A stretch of DNA of 64,000 nucleotides from Warburgia ugandensis. Taxonomy: Eukaryota > Streptophyta > Magnoliopsida > Canellales > Canellaceae. Where the stretch lies: assembly GCA_035236585.1 (NCBI GenBank), contig CP141132.1:44333880-44397879 (forward strand). The letters run 5' to 3'. The first letter of the stretch is position 1; each line of letters opens with the position of its first letter. This document shows, piece by piece, positions 1-12,771 of this stretch. Under the pieces are notes generated by a model that searched no databases, was not told where the DNA came from, and was given only the letters and a program-made list of their open reading frames with translations. The translations under genes were made by a program, and so were the position numbers.

Positions 1-2701
1 AGAATGTGATGGTCTTCGTAGGCCTCTTTTAATTGATTTTAAATTAATTTGGAAGGCTGTGTTACACAATTGTGGTGATTATCCTAGGTAGGCGAAGAGG
101 TGGTGATGAAATTCACCCTTAATCTTGTGGGGTCAGGTGCCCTTACTAATTAATTTTCACACTCCATGGCAGCTTGATCAACATATAAATTACCTTAAAG
201 CAATAAATGTGTCCTAAATATAATTAAAAATAATAAACTAATGCAAATCCTAAAATGCAATACATATGAAATATGTTTTCTATATACAATTATACTATCA
301 AACAATGCAAAATTATTCTAAATATGTAAACCCTAAGCTAAGAATTTTAAAGAGTGAGGATTGCTCATAGTGGGGTCTTAGATAAAGTCTTCTTGTAGAA
401 GGGTGGGACCATTAACATTCCACCTCCACTCCTAGGATACGATCGTTCACCCTTGACCTGCATTGCTATAGTTCTTTTTAAATAAATTATGATTAATGAA
501 AAATACAATTCATCCTCACTCCAATTCAATCAAAATAAAAACATTGGCTATCTTAATCAAGATCCTCCTTTTCCAATTTCTTGCAAAATAAAAATAGCAA
601 TAAGTACCAAATTCAAGAAATAAATTGATTATGTATTAAGAAAATTTTAAAAATGCTAAAATAATGCAATTATTAAGATTTATTATTTTTAATATTTTTG
701 AATTTTTTTATTTATTGGATTTTTTGAAATATTTATTCTATTTTATGAAAACTCCATTACGGGTCCTTGGAAATAATGATAAAAACTTTTTGATTATTTA
801 TCACAAATGTACAGGCTATTATAGTATAACTTGTGTAAGTACGGGTCGGTCACACAAGGACTTGACTAAAAAAGAATAGAGTTTAAATAAAATTTAATTT
901 GTCACAAATTAAAAAAATTATTGGAATTGAATAATAATAAACTAAAAACTCGAATCTATTGAATTGATGAAAAATGCAAAATTCTGAATTCAAAATACAA
1001 AAATTTAAACAAAATATCAATTAAAATCCACTTCCCCAGCTTGATGATAGCAAAATTCTTCAATTCCAACTATATCTAAGTCAATCAACCTTCATTAATC
1101 CATCTCTTAGGTCTTTGATTAAAGATTCAACGGCTGGATTATGCAAATATTTCAAAAATTTAATGATTTGAACTAAGAAAAGAATTTGTGATTTGTGTGG
1201 CTTAAATTGATTTTTATTTATTAAGATCACCCATAACATTCTTTAATCTGTCATGCATTAGATTCTATTCATGGATTTTCTTAATTTTTTCTTCAAATTG
1301 AAATACCAAAGAAATGCCTCTTACTACATTTGCAAGTAAGAGTGTGTTACTAGAAAAGTAGTGGATAACTAAGACAGTCATGCGCAGTCACATGAGCATG
1401 ATGCTAGCTAAGTAGTTATCTTATCCCTACTCACAATCCATGATTAGTCTAGTCTCTATTTACAATTAGTGAACAATCAGTATCCATGGATATTTCACTA
1501 ATTTCACCCATTGATTTCTTCTACTTTTTGATAGAATTTTTCAATGAAACTTGGTACCTAGAATAATTTGATATCAGTAGATTTAATTGTATGATTAGAC
1601 TTCAAATCAAGGTAATAGAAATTAAGGTATTCAATCACAAATAGGCTATTCACCAACCTGCACAACAGTACCTTTCAAGATTTTTTCATAAAATTAAACA
1701 AATCTGACCATTAAATTAATTTTTTTTTATATGAAACCCTTTTTAACTCAATTAAAAATATAAGAAATGGATTAGATCATCCAAAAATCTCATAAAATAA
1801 ACCAAACTAAAGGTGTAAAACTTTTAAGTAATCACTGTCACTGTTCATGTAAACAGTAGTAAGTAGCTAACTTCAATCAATTCAAGTTAAAATATTTTTG
1901 AATGAAAATTGAAAATCAAACACATGGGTCTTATTCTCCTTGATGCCTTCTATCAATGAACCAAAATTCAGAGATTTTTGTCAAGTATTGAAGCAAAAAC
2001 AGACATGCAAAGTACCTTCAATCGCCAGCCTAGATGTGCATTGCTCATCTCCTTCAACCTTAATTTTCTCCAAATTTTCAAGATTTTTTAATTCCATCTT
2101 GAATCTAATATTTATAGATTATGGGAAGTTGGTTTGAGTTCAATTTTTAGTAATTTTCTTCTCCATTCTCTCCTTTCCTCCAAAGAATTCTAAATTAACT
2201 AAATTTCTTAATTTTTAACTTAGTTTCCTATTAGGAAACTATTTCCACTCTCTTCATCCTTTTCACTTTTCATCATTAACTATAAAATATCTTAGCATTC
2301 TCAATTCCCTTGTGCTCTTAGTTTGGATTTGATGCTTGAGAATCGAATTAGAGTCCTTGCTTCTTGATTTTGATCTTGATAATCTGGATTGATCTGAGTT
2401 GTCCATTTTAATCTAAGATTAATTGAAGATCTAGGGTGTTCATAGGTTTGACCTAACTACAAGGACTTTGATCTACCACCTATATAATAAAGAAAATAAC
2501 CTAAATAGTATTATACAACATTCAATTTTACACATACTTTCCTCAAATTATCATCTAACCTTGAAAATTTACCAAATTAAGGTTAGATTATAAAATTTTC
2601 AAATGATATATTTTTCATATAAATTTCTAAATAATATCTTAAACATGTATCAAAAGTCATGCTAAATTAGGGTAATTTTCCACAATAGTGGACTCTTAAC
2701 A
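1..2701 (-). mobile_element. Athila-like LTR retrotransposon, leftmost copy (partial)
   Basis: Seen: positions 60-420 match, on the same strand, the leader of the neighbouring element (about 5100-5560). Shared words include a tract around a 'cctaggt' box, 'gtggtgatgaaat' and a 'gctcatagtggggtct' block. A degraded primer-binding site follows near 1028-1056, then an LTR-like stretch to 2701 whose outer end reads TGTTAAGAG on the minus strand. Homology of the neighbour to the protease region of the element at 53691-64000 stops at 2702, so I infer this copy inserted there. Only the 5' LTR and leader lie in the window. It is a broken fossil with no coding capacity visible here. Confidence 0.6.
1057..2701 (-). 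repeat. 5' LTR of leftmost Athila-like copy (boundaries approximate)
   Basis: The outer boundary at 2701 is set by the loss of homology of the flanking element and by a TGTTAAG start on the minus strand. The inner boundary is set by the degraded PBS near 1028-1056. The stretch is AT-rich, has no supported ORF, and contains pyrimidine-rich patches near 2160-2280 like other LTRs of this group. The mate LTR is outside the window, so the length of about 1.6 kb is inferred. Confidence 0.45.
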
Positions 2702-3070
2702 ATAGAGTATGATAATAAGCTAACACTCACCCCTAGGTCAAGCAATGCCCTATCTATGACATGATCTCTAATAATGCAAAAAATTATAGGACACACTAGG
2801 TCTTTAAACCTTAATGGGGTATTGTGCTATATCAAAGAGCTCACCTACTCAATGAGGAAAGCCTTCTCCTATACATTTAACTTTATTTTTCTAGTGCAGA
2901 GCTCTTTTAGGAACTTGGCATAGGCAGGGACATCTTTTATTGCATTGAGCAATGAAATGTTAATTTGGACATGTTTAAATACATCCATGAGCGCATTAAG
3001 GTTTTCTCGCTTTCTAGCCTTGTTTAGTAACTTAGGAAATGGGGCTTTGGGCACATAGTGTGCCTCCACT
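2702..3070 (-). pseudogene. gag-pro linker and protease start of Athila-like element 1 (fossil)
   Basis: The minus-strand translation carries PKAPFPKLLNKARK, then a helix-like stretch, then VPAYAKFLKEL. This matches the conserved block just upstream of the aspartic protease in Athila polyproteins. The same block occurs at 60070-60290 on the plus strand. It is a fossil fragment. Confidence 0.75.
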
Positions 3071-3899
3071 ATAGGTTCTATAGGAGATTTCTGTCTCTCC
3101 TCTTTGTCATGTATTTTGTTTGCCTCATTTTCCTTAGCATGCCCTACTTTGTTATCTACTTGATGGCCACTCTATGGGGTGGTTATGGACTTAGCATGCT
3201 CATGAGGATTATGGTTTTGAGAGCTTGACCCTATCTCAAATTGACCCATTTGGGCTAAGGATGGGCTAATTAAGGAACTGTGCCTTTCCTCTATCTTGCA
3301 ATGCAGCTAACAATTGGCTAACCTACATACCTAACTTTCTTATGGCTTGAGAGTAGACATGGGCTGAATGTTGACTATCATTATGCAATTGATGTAGGGC
3401 CTTGTTAGTGTTTTCATTTTGTTTTAAAGATCTTTTAGTAAAGGCCTAAATGTTTCCGTTAAGAGGTGATATCTTTTGTTACTAAGGTTAGTGCAAGCCA
3501 AGTGGCTACTAAGAAACTATAGCTTTAGGAAAGGTTTGGTTAGGGGGTTCATAGAGGGTTGCCCTAATAGCTATTCTTCGACTAGGAAAAAATTGGATGC
3601 CTAGACCATCCAAGGTTATAGGTCTCAAAATATGGCTTGTTGCTAGGATTGCTATACACATTTAATGTATTTGCTTGTTGAACAAGATAATGGCTAAGTG
3701 CTCTATTTGATGACAAGATATGGTCATATGGGCTGGACTAGAACAAAGAACACAAACCTCTTATGGAGTCTTAAGAAATGTGGCAGCCATAAGGGATTGA
3801 AACATAGTTTCAAGTTTGTGTACTCTTCGATCATAATTATCCATTCTCTAAAGTATAGAGTTGAGTTTATGAGATAGACCTGTATGTACTCCAATCTCA
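3071..3899 (-). other. Gag C-terminal/spacer region of element 1, no supported gene
   Basis: This lies between the capsid region and the protease linker. By position it should be the distal part of gag. I see no clear zinc knuckle, and the short ORFs here are not convincing on their own. Confidence 0.4.
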
Positions 3900-4450
3900 T
3901 ATTGTCCCCCTTTATGTAGAGGATGGTTGTTTTCCTCTCTTCTATTGGAGTAATCCCATTGGTGGGAGTTATCTGCCAATGTCTGGAAAAACTCTTAAGC
4001 CTCTCTCTCATCTTTAACATAAGGGATCCCCCACTTGAGGAATTTTCCATGTTTCTATTTTGAGGTGTCAATGCCTCATAGAAGTATTGAACCTACTGCC
4101 ATTTCTCAAATCCATGATGAGGGCATTTTTGTAGTAGTTCATTTCACTGTTCCTAATATTTGTAATATTGTTCATCATTCCTTTGTTTAAAATTGATAAT
4201 TTTGTGATGAAGGGCATTTGTTTTATGAATGGAGAAGAATTTATTTAAAAACTTCCTAGACAATTGGTCCTAGGTATTTGTGGAACCTATCTCTAAGAAA
4301 TTGAGCCATGACTTAGTTTTATCCTTGAGTAAGAACGGGAATAGCCTAAGCCTAATAGCATCGTCCAAAAAATTTCAAAACTTAAAGGTGGTACAAACAT
4401 CAAGGAACTCCTTAATATGTAGGTAAGGGTCTTCTAGCTCTCGACCATGA
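3900..4450 (-). pseudogene. gag (capsid region) of Athila-like element 1 (fossil)
   Basis: The minus strand encodes a retrotransposon gag segment (pfam03732 type). Successive words are HIKEFLDVCTTFKF, LRLFPFLLKDKTKSWLN, FLNKFF, QYFYEALTPQNR. Each aligns with the gag of the plus-strand relative at 58640-59080. It is degraded; no intact protein is expected. Confidence 0.75.
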
Positions 4451-5862
4451 AAAGTGGCGAGTAATCGTATGACTCCCGGCTTCAACTCAAAGTGGTTTGA
4501 ATTTGTTGGGGTAGCACTATTGAAGATGGAGTCTTGAGGTAGAGTGGTCGATAAAAATCTCTAATAGATTTATGCTTGGCTTTTGCTGGTAGTTTGGCCA
4601 TGGGGATAGGAACTTGTTTTCTTTCCCCTTACTTAAGGTTGCATTCTATCTCTGGGTTGAACGGTGTTAACTCTAAGTTCTGAGATTGATGCCCTTGCAT
4701 AAACTATCTTGATTCCTAAGTGTTTGAATTATATGTTGACCCTAACTCTAAGAAAATTGCAATAAAATCTTACTAATCATTAATCGAGTAGTGTCTTGAT
4801 TATCTTCTTTTACTGCATAGGTGGTAGCTTCTTAAATCGAGATTTAGACAGCTCCTTTTATCCAAATTTGACTACTGCTTACCAGCTAGGTTCTACTCTA
4901 AAGTGGTTAATACAATCCTTATGTTAAGAGGCATTTAGACTTCAACTGATGTCATTGGAAGCCATGGAAAAATCACTTAGATTTTAAGATACTAACTATA
5001 AGCATAGTGCTAAGAAGCCATTGAAATGACAATCAATCATGTTCTTCTAAAAAGGTCCTATGAGCTCGATCCCGTAAGTCTTTCTACTTAATTTTAGATT
5101 AATGTTCATTGATTCCTAGGTGGACCAAGGAGCTGGTGATGAAATCTAGTCCTTATCCTACAAGGGTTCTTATGGGGTCCTTTTTAGCATTAAGTTCCTT
5201 TCCTCTATAAAGTTGTAAACATGCAATGCAAAACAAAAATCAAACTAATGTCTACCTATATGTTACTCAACAAAGGGTTAGGCACCTTAATAGACATGAC
5301 ACTATAACCATGCAGCTTATGCTTTGGTTATAGCCGAGCTCAGGCTAGCCTTTGTTAAATAGGTGCTGGAACTAATATAGTAATCCTAAGTATTATGCAA
5401 CATTTATCAATGCATGACCCTAATGTATATGAATTATACTACCATCACAATTGCAAAATTATACTAAATGCACTTTACCCTAAAATTTAAAATTTGGATG
5501 ACGATTGTTCATAGTGAGGGGTCTGATGATGATCAACTATGGGCCACCATACCCCACACTTGCACTATATTATTACCACCCATTTAAAAATTAAATAAAA
5601 TTAAAATTAAAATCACAATGGGCCTCATTATAATTTCACTCAATTCCTAATCTAGGAAAGCAATGAAAACCTAATCTGTGTTGATGATGTTGTGGCCCAT
5701 TAGATCGTCGCCTCTCCTTTGCCAATTTCCTTTACAAAAAAAATCCAACAATAATGGCCAATAAGAGGAAAATAGCAAATAAATACAAGACTCTAAATTA
5801 ATGCACCCTATACCTAGATTAGAGGTAAATAATCCAAGCTATGGTCCACTACACAAAATGTT
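4451..5862 (-). other. Untranslated leader of Athila-like element 1
   Basis: A non-coding stretch between the PBS and gag. It is conserved with 57150-58640 of the plus-strand relative and with 1-1027 of the leftmost copy. One well kept block is at 5520-5560: on the minus strand it reads GTGTGGGGTATGGTGGCCCA, matching about 57458-57477. No ORF is supported. Confidence 0.6.
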
Positions 5863-5888
5863 GCAATTTCCCGGAATAGCACCAAAAG
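5863..5888 (-). other. Primer-binding-site remnant, element 1
   Basis: On the minus strand it reads TTTTGGTGCTATTCCGGGAA, a degraded version of the TTTTGGCGCCGTTGCCGGGG site usual in Athila/Tat elements. It marks the inner end of the 5' LTR. Confidence 0.65.
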
Positions 5889-7667
5889 CTTGTTGTGATT
5901 TTAAGTTAAAACTCATAAGCACATGAATCGATTGTAATAGTTCATGCGAGGAGGTGATTCCCAAGAGGAATCAAATAGATATGTGATTAGTAGTCCCTAC
6001 TTAAATTATCTGACCTAGCCAAATTAAGGAGATCTTTCCTAAAATAATAATGGAAAATTAACACATGAAATATGCTAAAATTAAAACATGCCAAACTTAA
6101 CAACTTTCATAAAACACAATTTCTAAAAATAAAAATTTCCTACGTTAAGAAATTTCTTAAATGAAAATTTTTTAAGAATGAAATTTATCAACTTTCCTAA
6201 ATCATGCAATTCTAAGGAAACTCCTCAACAAATTCATGACTTTCCTAATTTGACTTTCCATACATGGGATTTAGAAACTGTGACAAAATCAATTACTTTC
6301 GTAAACTAAGAACTAGAAACTAACTAAGATGCAAACTAGTTAACATTGGAATCTAAACTAAACTATGACTAAACAATAAAACTAATGAAAGCAATCACTA
6401 ATCAAGCAAAGAAAGGAGAGCTACCCAACTCTCTTGCGTGTGACCATGGAATGGTACACATCATTGGGTAGTAATGGATCTATTTGACTACTTTGAAAAC
6501 CTAGAACATGACATCTTATTCAAGCTTTAAATAAGCAATCTAAGAATCTAATTAGGTTCTTGAAAAATCAAGTAAAAAAATGTATGTATGGTGCTAGAAA
6601 TTAAACATAACAAACCATTCCAACAAATTCCAGCAGCATGCTCTTTTGATTATTCACTTAATGGAACAAGGAAAACATGGAGTCAAGCAATTCTAAAGTA
6701 ATCAAACATTCAAGAAGGAATATTATGCATTTCTGGAAACAAGTATGAACTAAAACCTCAAATTAACTTCATTGAATTACATTAAAAGCCATCAACATAA
6801 AGCCCACAGTACATGTAATCAAAATCTGAAAATTATGTCCTATTACAATCAATGCTACTTGATCTTAATCACCCCAAAACTGCAAGCTAAACCTTCTTCA
6901 ATACTCCAACAGAGATCATAAGCATGCTTTGATATTAAGGGAAAATCCACTAAAAAGTAAAGGTAAAGCTTGAGTAACACTAAGGAAAACAAGAAAGGAT
7001 TTCATTGAACTAAGGGAGATCTAAAGGCAATGAGAAACTAGGAATAGGATAGATTCAAAGTGGCTTTCCCTTGGCTGTCACTTCAGGGAAAAAGCAACAT
7101 TGGATCTTGAATAAATAAGAAATACGGAACTAAAGGACTAGAAGAGCATCAAACTAAGCAACAATGGAAGTTAAGAACAAGCAAAGAGAAAAAGGTCACA
7201 AAGAGAACCAACTAACCTTTGAAGGAACATCTAAAGGACAAGGCCTAGGGGTGGAGCACACTTGGGGAAGAGCAACCCACCTTGGAGAGGATAACAGCCA
7301 CCCAAAGAGAAGATTCTTCATAGAAAAATGGCTAAAGAAGGGTATAGGAAAAAGAAACCTCCTTCCTTGCAGTAGGCATTATTTTCCTAGCTGTCAAAGT
7401 TGTTCTTTTTTTTTTCTTCTCTTCTTAGGTGCTTTTATAGTTTTCTTCCTAAAATTTCTAGTGTGACGTAAGATACAGGTATGATAGGGATGAAAACAAT
7501 GGAATTGAATGACTAAGATGCATTGGTTAGCTAGGTTTTTAAAGAGGGATAGGTGGTTGCGTCTTTGGAATGCATGATGGTGGGAGATGCCACTTCTTTA
7601 GGAGGAGGTGTCTCCCCTTTGAAAAAGTCATTGAAGCCCTTAGAATATGGAAAGTAGGTTGTATGGG

Positions 7668-7754
<87 letters not shown>

Positions 7755-8695
7755 TGAGGTGGGGAAAAAGTGATTGGCTAGGTAGTTTCCTAGGAATTGG
7801 GAATTAGTTGGATGGTGAGAATGAGAGTTTATGAAGGTGGGGAAGTCTTAGAAAGATAGGACTCTTGAATGGAAAGTTAAATTCATAGTGATATTTAGAG
7901 GTGAGGTAGAAAATGAGAAAAAAAGTGGGAAAAACATGGAAAAAGCTAAAATTGAAGACGTATCTTCCTATTGGTCCACATGCTACCTTATTCTAGTAGA
8001 TTTTCCCTTAATATATTCAAAATATCCCCTATAAATCTTGAGGAAAATTCTTTGGATTCTCCTCCAATCATTAGCTTCCATGTAGTTTAGTTTATGTGGC
8101 TTGATGGCAAATTTTGAGAGCTCCATTGGCTTGGCTTCATGGCTGGCTTAAATGGCTTTCTTGGATTAGCTTGATGTCTCAAATACTTGGCTTTTATGGT
8201 TAGCCTAGCTCCTTATCTTGTCCTCTTTTTCGTGGCTTGAATATGGCTAGGTGGCTTAAGAGATGCAAAGGTGGTGGACTTTGCATGGCTTATGCATGGG
8301 CCCACTTTGGCCACCTTTGGCTTCCCTAATTATATCCATAGCTCATCCTAAAGATGATATTGACCTTTGATCTTACTTTAGATTAATGATTTTTAGGTCT
8401 TGACTCAATCTTTCAATCTTAATCTTCCATTTTCTTCTTGATCAATCTAAGCTATTAGATCACCATCTCACTTCCTACAAAAAGTGAAAAATTTTAATTA
8501 AATTATAGAAAAATATGATTAATTATATAATTACCTTATATTAGCCTTTGATCCTACAAAATATAGAATTTTTGGTCTTTTAGGTAAGAAATTCATGTGT
8601 TACTAATTTTGGCTAAAAATCTTATTTTATCCTTATAAGTTATAAATCATGAGTGACTAATTGGGTGGTTTTTATGTAAAATTAAACACTTATCA
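5889..8695 (-). repeat. 5' LTR of Athila-like element 1
   Basis: On the minus strand it starts TGATAAGTGTTTAATTTTAC, the same start as the LTRs at 52318 and (slightly altered) 53691. It continues with shared blocks such as the 'GTGGGCCCATGCATAAGCC' region (about 8287-8309), matching 54078-54096. It ends at the PBS remnant. It contains a long GA microsatellite at 7671-7752. No gene is supported inside. Confidence 0.75.
7671..7752. repeat. (GA)n microsatellite, about 82 bp
   Basis: An uninterrupted GA dinucleotide run inside the LTR of element 1. In the sister LTR at 53691-57120 the matching place (about 54630-54690) is pyrimidine-rich on the element strand but not a pure repeat, so the run probably expanded after insertion. 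The apparent RERERE ORF over it is an artefact. Confidence 0.97.
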
Positions 8696-9129
8696 TTTAT
8701 CGAAGCTCCCATATGACCAAATTTCACCCATTGGAGAAGAGGTAAGGAAGCTCTTCCATCCTACTAGTAACCCAGCATGGAAAGCTCACAGACTTCTTGT
8801 GGCCTAACTTTGGATAAGAACATAGAAACTTACAACTTGCATTATTTGTAGATGAAATTAATCATCATGGTTCTATGAGCAGTAGGCATAGTTGTTGTCT
8901 AGTTATAATTGGTTTATTACAACCTCCCATTGTTTCTATGTATGAAGACGAAGTTCATGATGTTAACTATGTTGATATAGGGTTCAAAGTAACTAGGGAA
9001 CAACATTGATGTGTACTTGGCTCCTATGCTGGATCATAAGAAGCTTTCCTACACATGATAATTTGTCTAGATGCATTGTGGAGGGATGCAATGCTTCTCC
9101 TTTCTGTAGTGAAAAAAAATGTACCATAT
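8696..9129 (+). pseudogene. CACTA transposase TNP2, left fragment (Transposase_21 core)
   Basis: Seen across frames: HPTSNPAWKAH, then WPNFG, then RNLQLALFVDEINHHGSMSS and RHSCCLVIIGLLQPP, then KFMMLTMLI and GNNIDVYLAPM, then CIVEGCNAS. These follow the order of the conserved Transposase_21 (TNP2) core of plant En/Spm transposons: the 'AWKxFD..WPDFG..PRNLRLAL..DG.NP.G..SS..SCWPV....YNLPP' block and the 'GNDIDVYLAP' block. It is dead: frame shifts near 8799, in-frame stops after WPNFG, and two stops in the LI-GSK-LGNN stretch. The left side is cut by element 1 and the right side by LTR block A at 9130. It continues at 41711. The last ~235 bp are present again there. Confidence 0.85.
8891..9127 (+). 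repeat. Left copy of a ~235-bp duplicated TNP2 segment
   Basis: This aligns with 41711-41941 over its length, with about a dozen differences by eye (5-6%) and small indels. The two copies flank the 32.6-kb LTR block directly. Both carry the same TAG and TAA interruptions in the transposase frame. Confidence 0.9.
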
Positions 9130-9610
9130 TGTGACGACCCGGGTTTTCACATGCATTCTTAAATGCAAACCTAATTCCTAATGCGGGATCGATCACTATT
9201 TGAAAACAATTTTATAAAAACAACGCAATGCAGCGAAAAAAACTTTTGTTTTAAATTTATTTTGAAAACCCCGAGTGTCATTTTCTTTCAAAACAAACAA
9301 AGTAGTTTTGAAAATTACTATAATCATGTCTGACCAGGTCTATCCAGTCTTAACTCATAGCCAAACCGTAGTAATTACAGGTACATGTCCAAAAGGGTAG
9401 TGAGTTTACTTGCATTCCTACTTGATTGTGACACCAACATGTCTTGGAGTTTCTTCTAATCCTTTTTGGACTAATTTGAAAAAATAATATATTTGGGGTG
9501 AGTACTCCTCATACTCAATAGGTTATCTGATACTACTATTTTGAAAACACGGTAGGCAACATGCATAATTCAAGACGCTTTGCCATGTAAAACATCAGTG
9601 ATTCCTTTTT

Positions 9611-9729
9611 TGTGTAAACATGCATATTTGTGCATAAAACGCAAGCTCATTGATGCAAATTCAAACATGCATATTTTGTGTAAACATGCGTATTTGTGCA
9701 TAAAACATAAGCTCATTGATGCATATTTG
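9611..9729. repeat. 66-bp tandem repeat, about 1.8 units
   Basis: Two units start at 9611 and 9677 with TGTGTAAACATGC, each followed by a 'TTTGTGCATAAAAC' and 'AAGCTCATTGATGCA' stretch. It lies within the 3' LTR of A at the boundary between its two sequence types. Confidence 0.9.
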
Positions 9730-9732
9730 CTA

Positions 9733-9860
9733 GATCACAGTGTTGGATCACTTAGTTGGATCATATGGTTGGATCATAGGGTTGGATCACTTTGTTGGAT
9801 CATATGGTTGGATCACTTAGTTAGATCATATGTTTGGTTTACTTAGTTGGATCATGACTA
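9733..9860. repeat. Degenerate ~13-14-bp minisatellite (GTTGGATCA motif)
   Basis: About nine spaced copies of a 'TTGGATCA' core alternate between CTTAG and TATGG linkers. The same array occurs inverted at about 40310-40500, and a reduced version lies at about 26370-26440. It is thus a module of this LTR type. Confidence 0.88.
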
Positions 9861-12708
9861 TGCTAAGATACTAAGCATACTTATAGCATGAAGGTCTATA
9901 ATTACAGTCTAAGATCATGTATGTATACACATGAATCCTTAATACATTCTTGTACATCCACTTACCTCAAAGTAGTATCTTGATTCATACTTCTCAAGCG
10001 TATTCTTCCACAATGTCCATCATGGTTTGGATTCATCCATTTGTTAAACCATATGTATAAGGCTATTTCTCTATTCAAGTATGTATTCCTATAAGGGATA
10101 CCCTAATCTTTCCCTGAATCATGTTTGATCAAGGGTTTGGATTCTCTATCTATGTTCTTTACATATCCGTACATAATTTCTACATATACATATATAATAC
10201 AATACTACATTAGTATTCTTATTGTTTTTTATCATTCAAGATCCTATGGATCTTGTTTGATCATCCTTATCTTGATTACTATTTTTATTAGGGTTAGATG
10301 ATTTACTAACCTTTTATGCTCTTTATTATTATTACTCAACTAGTTAATGTTTTGTTAGTTGAAGGTAGCTTATTTCATCCTAAGGCTAGACAGCTCCTCT
10401 TATGTCAAATTGGCTAAGGCTTACTAGTTGAATGGGTGAACACAAAATGGTTACTTCAATCCTCATGTAAGGAGGCATTTAGACCTCACAAATATCAACG
10501 GAAGGTGGGGGATGAGCGAGGCTCTATTAGAGAACTCCCTTAACCATTATGTCCATCATCCACTAGCTTTACCCTAACTCAACCTTTCATAAGGGTCCTA
10601 TGAACATTTAACCCTAAGTACTCTTTCTACTTGATTTTAATTAAATCCATGAATATTGAAATGTCATTCATGGAGTTTTATTATTCTCCTAATTTGGACC
10701 AAGAAATATTCATTCCTTATATTATCCTACTAACTATGGTCCTTACTAACATTAAGTTCATGTCATTCATTCCATGTAATTTGTTCTTCAATTCTAATTT
10801 CATTAATTACATTTTCAAGGTATTTTCCATTTCATAAGTATTAAAGCATAAATAAAAAGCATAACCAAACAATTAAATAAATAACCTACAAATAACTCTA
10901 CAAAGAAATAAAAGACAAGGATCATAATGCTCAATAATTCAATGCAAATCTAACATGATATAAACACCTACCATGATCCAATAGTCTAAATTGATCCTTA
11001 CCCATTTTTCTTCTTTTTAGGGTTTAGATCTTAATCCTTCATTTTCTTTTAGATTTAACACATCTTATTGATGTGATTTCATTCTTAGGTCATTGGTGTA
11101 TCTCATCCATTGATTTGATTTACCTGATCAAGGAGATCTTAAGTTACTTTATCCCATTTAAGAGCATAGATCTTGATCTAGCCCAAATCCTCATCATCCA
11201 TTCCATAATTCCACATAATCTTAACTCAATATCATCATCAACACATATTCATATAGTCCAATCATCCTTGATCAACTTGATCAAGGAGATTTCCATCCCT
11301 TTTTATGGGTTTTTATTACTTTTAAGGTTAGATCTATTAAGATATGCCTATTAAATTATATCTAACTCACTGATTTATGTTATTACATTATTATATCATT
11401 ATACAATAAGGTTTTATTGATCTGATCATCCTAGATCTTGTAGATCAAGGATGTTAGTATACTTATCCACTTAATTTTAGAATTTTTAATGAATTAAAAT
11501 TGTAATATTATTGGTTCAAAAGGTTCTAGTCATCATGAGATGGGAATTGAGATTCTAATTTTTTAGCCTGTTTTAAAGGATAAGATTGGATCTTTCTATT
11601 ATTTATTAATAAATTAATATGGATATACATGATTTCTACTATGATGATGATTCCTAGGGTTTTGTGAGACTGTGAACACATCCATCGGTTCAGATATATA
11701 GTTTAAGATCATCTGGACCATGATCCAAGATCATTGGTACAAATTTTACTAAATATCTCATGTCATTACAATTTAAAACATGGATCTAATGAATTAAGAA
11801 ACTATAGAAAGTGATAAGGAATCCACATCAGTTTTAAGATCTAAAATCAGAGCTATATCGAGCTCTGAATTACAAAAACAAAGATTCAGCTCAAAACTGA
11901 ATGGCCCAGATCAAATCTGGGTTTACGGGTGCGGGACGACTAGCGGCCCACACTCGTTACTACTTATCTCAAGTGGTTGGGCGGAAGTGACTGGCTACAA
12001 GCGAGACAGTCCCAATCTAGACCATCGGATCGCCTGTGGCAAATCTCCTCTGTCCATGACTTTCAGTGGCACATATCTCTTCTCCTGGGCTTTTGGGCCC
12101 CCAGGAATCCATCCAATGGCTCAGAAGTAGCATCTGAGCTGTGGATGGAGGAGATCTCAAGCCTTCATGATGGATCCGTCGTTTCTAACAGATCAACGGC
12201 TGGGGAGATCTCCAGGTGGCCAGAAAACATGATCTATCTACCATAAATAAAAGGGGAGTGCAAGTGCACCTACCTGTGCCAGTCTGAGGGAGAGGAGTTC
12301 ACCAAAGAAGGAGAAAACCTACCAGAGAAGATGGAGAAAACCTAAATGCCGGCAAACATATACAGAGAGAAATTCCTCCATTGCCGTTACCGGAGTAGGT
12401 GGATAAACTTCAGGCTTTGCCAGATCTCATCGTGATGAAGATCTTAAATAGTGCAAGATCACCATTCACCAGTCGAATTGGCCAGAATGACTTGAAGAAA
12501 CTTCCGGAGAGGGTAAACGATATTGGGATGGATTTCGTTTTGAATTTTATGAAGATCCAGAATATGGATCATCATGGTACCATAGTGCTTTCATAGAACA
12601 CCCTTGTCCCACTAAATCCAATGGTGGAGATAAAGTTTTAATGGTTCAAAAGTGATGGCTAATTCAAATAGGGTTTTTGAGCAAAAAGTCTAGTCCCATC
12701 GGGGATGA

Positions 12709-12771
12709 CGCATCCATGGATGCGCCATGCGGCTCCACTGAGTCTGGAGTGTCGGTGCGTCTGTGGACATG
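12709..12771. promoter_or_regulatory. Paired palindromic boxes in LTR A (U3)
   Basis: Two GC-rich inverted-repeat boxes: GCATCCATGGATGCGC at about 12709-12724 and TGCGTCTGTGGACATGCC near 12754-12771. Equivalent pairs with about 50-bp spacing occur in the B and C LTRs (17839/17889, 23691/23737, 34941/34989). Their conservation in otherwise diverged LTRs suggests a protein-binding site. This is inference only. Confidence 0.45.

Larger units (their letters stand above)
2702..8695 (-). mobile_element. Athila-like Ty3/gypsy element 1, 5' part (fossil)
   Basis: Read on the minus strand from 8695: an LTR of about 2.8 kb, a PBS-like site (5863-5888), a leader, a gag region (about 3900-4450) and the segment before the protease (2702-3070). 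It ends where the leftmost copy is inserted. The same order and sequence recur on the plus strand at 53691-60400. Recognisable peptides include ALTPQNR in gag and KAPFPKLLNKA plus AYAKFLKEL before the protease, typical of Athila-group polyproteins. The element is broken in many places. Its outer end abuts CACTA transposase sequence at 8696, so it is inserted in that transposon. The 3' part lies beyond the window. Confidence 0.8.

Noticed and set aside
7570-7773. Open frame encoding an RERERE protein
   Set aside because: It is a pure GA repeat read through by chance. The same type of frame occurs on both strands at 58508-58778 and at 44344-44652.
9580-9846. 88-residue ORF with internal repeats
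   Set aside because: It is explained by the 66-bp tandem repeat and the GATCA minisatellite in the A LTR; there is no conserved protein.
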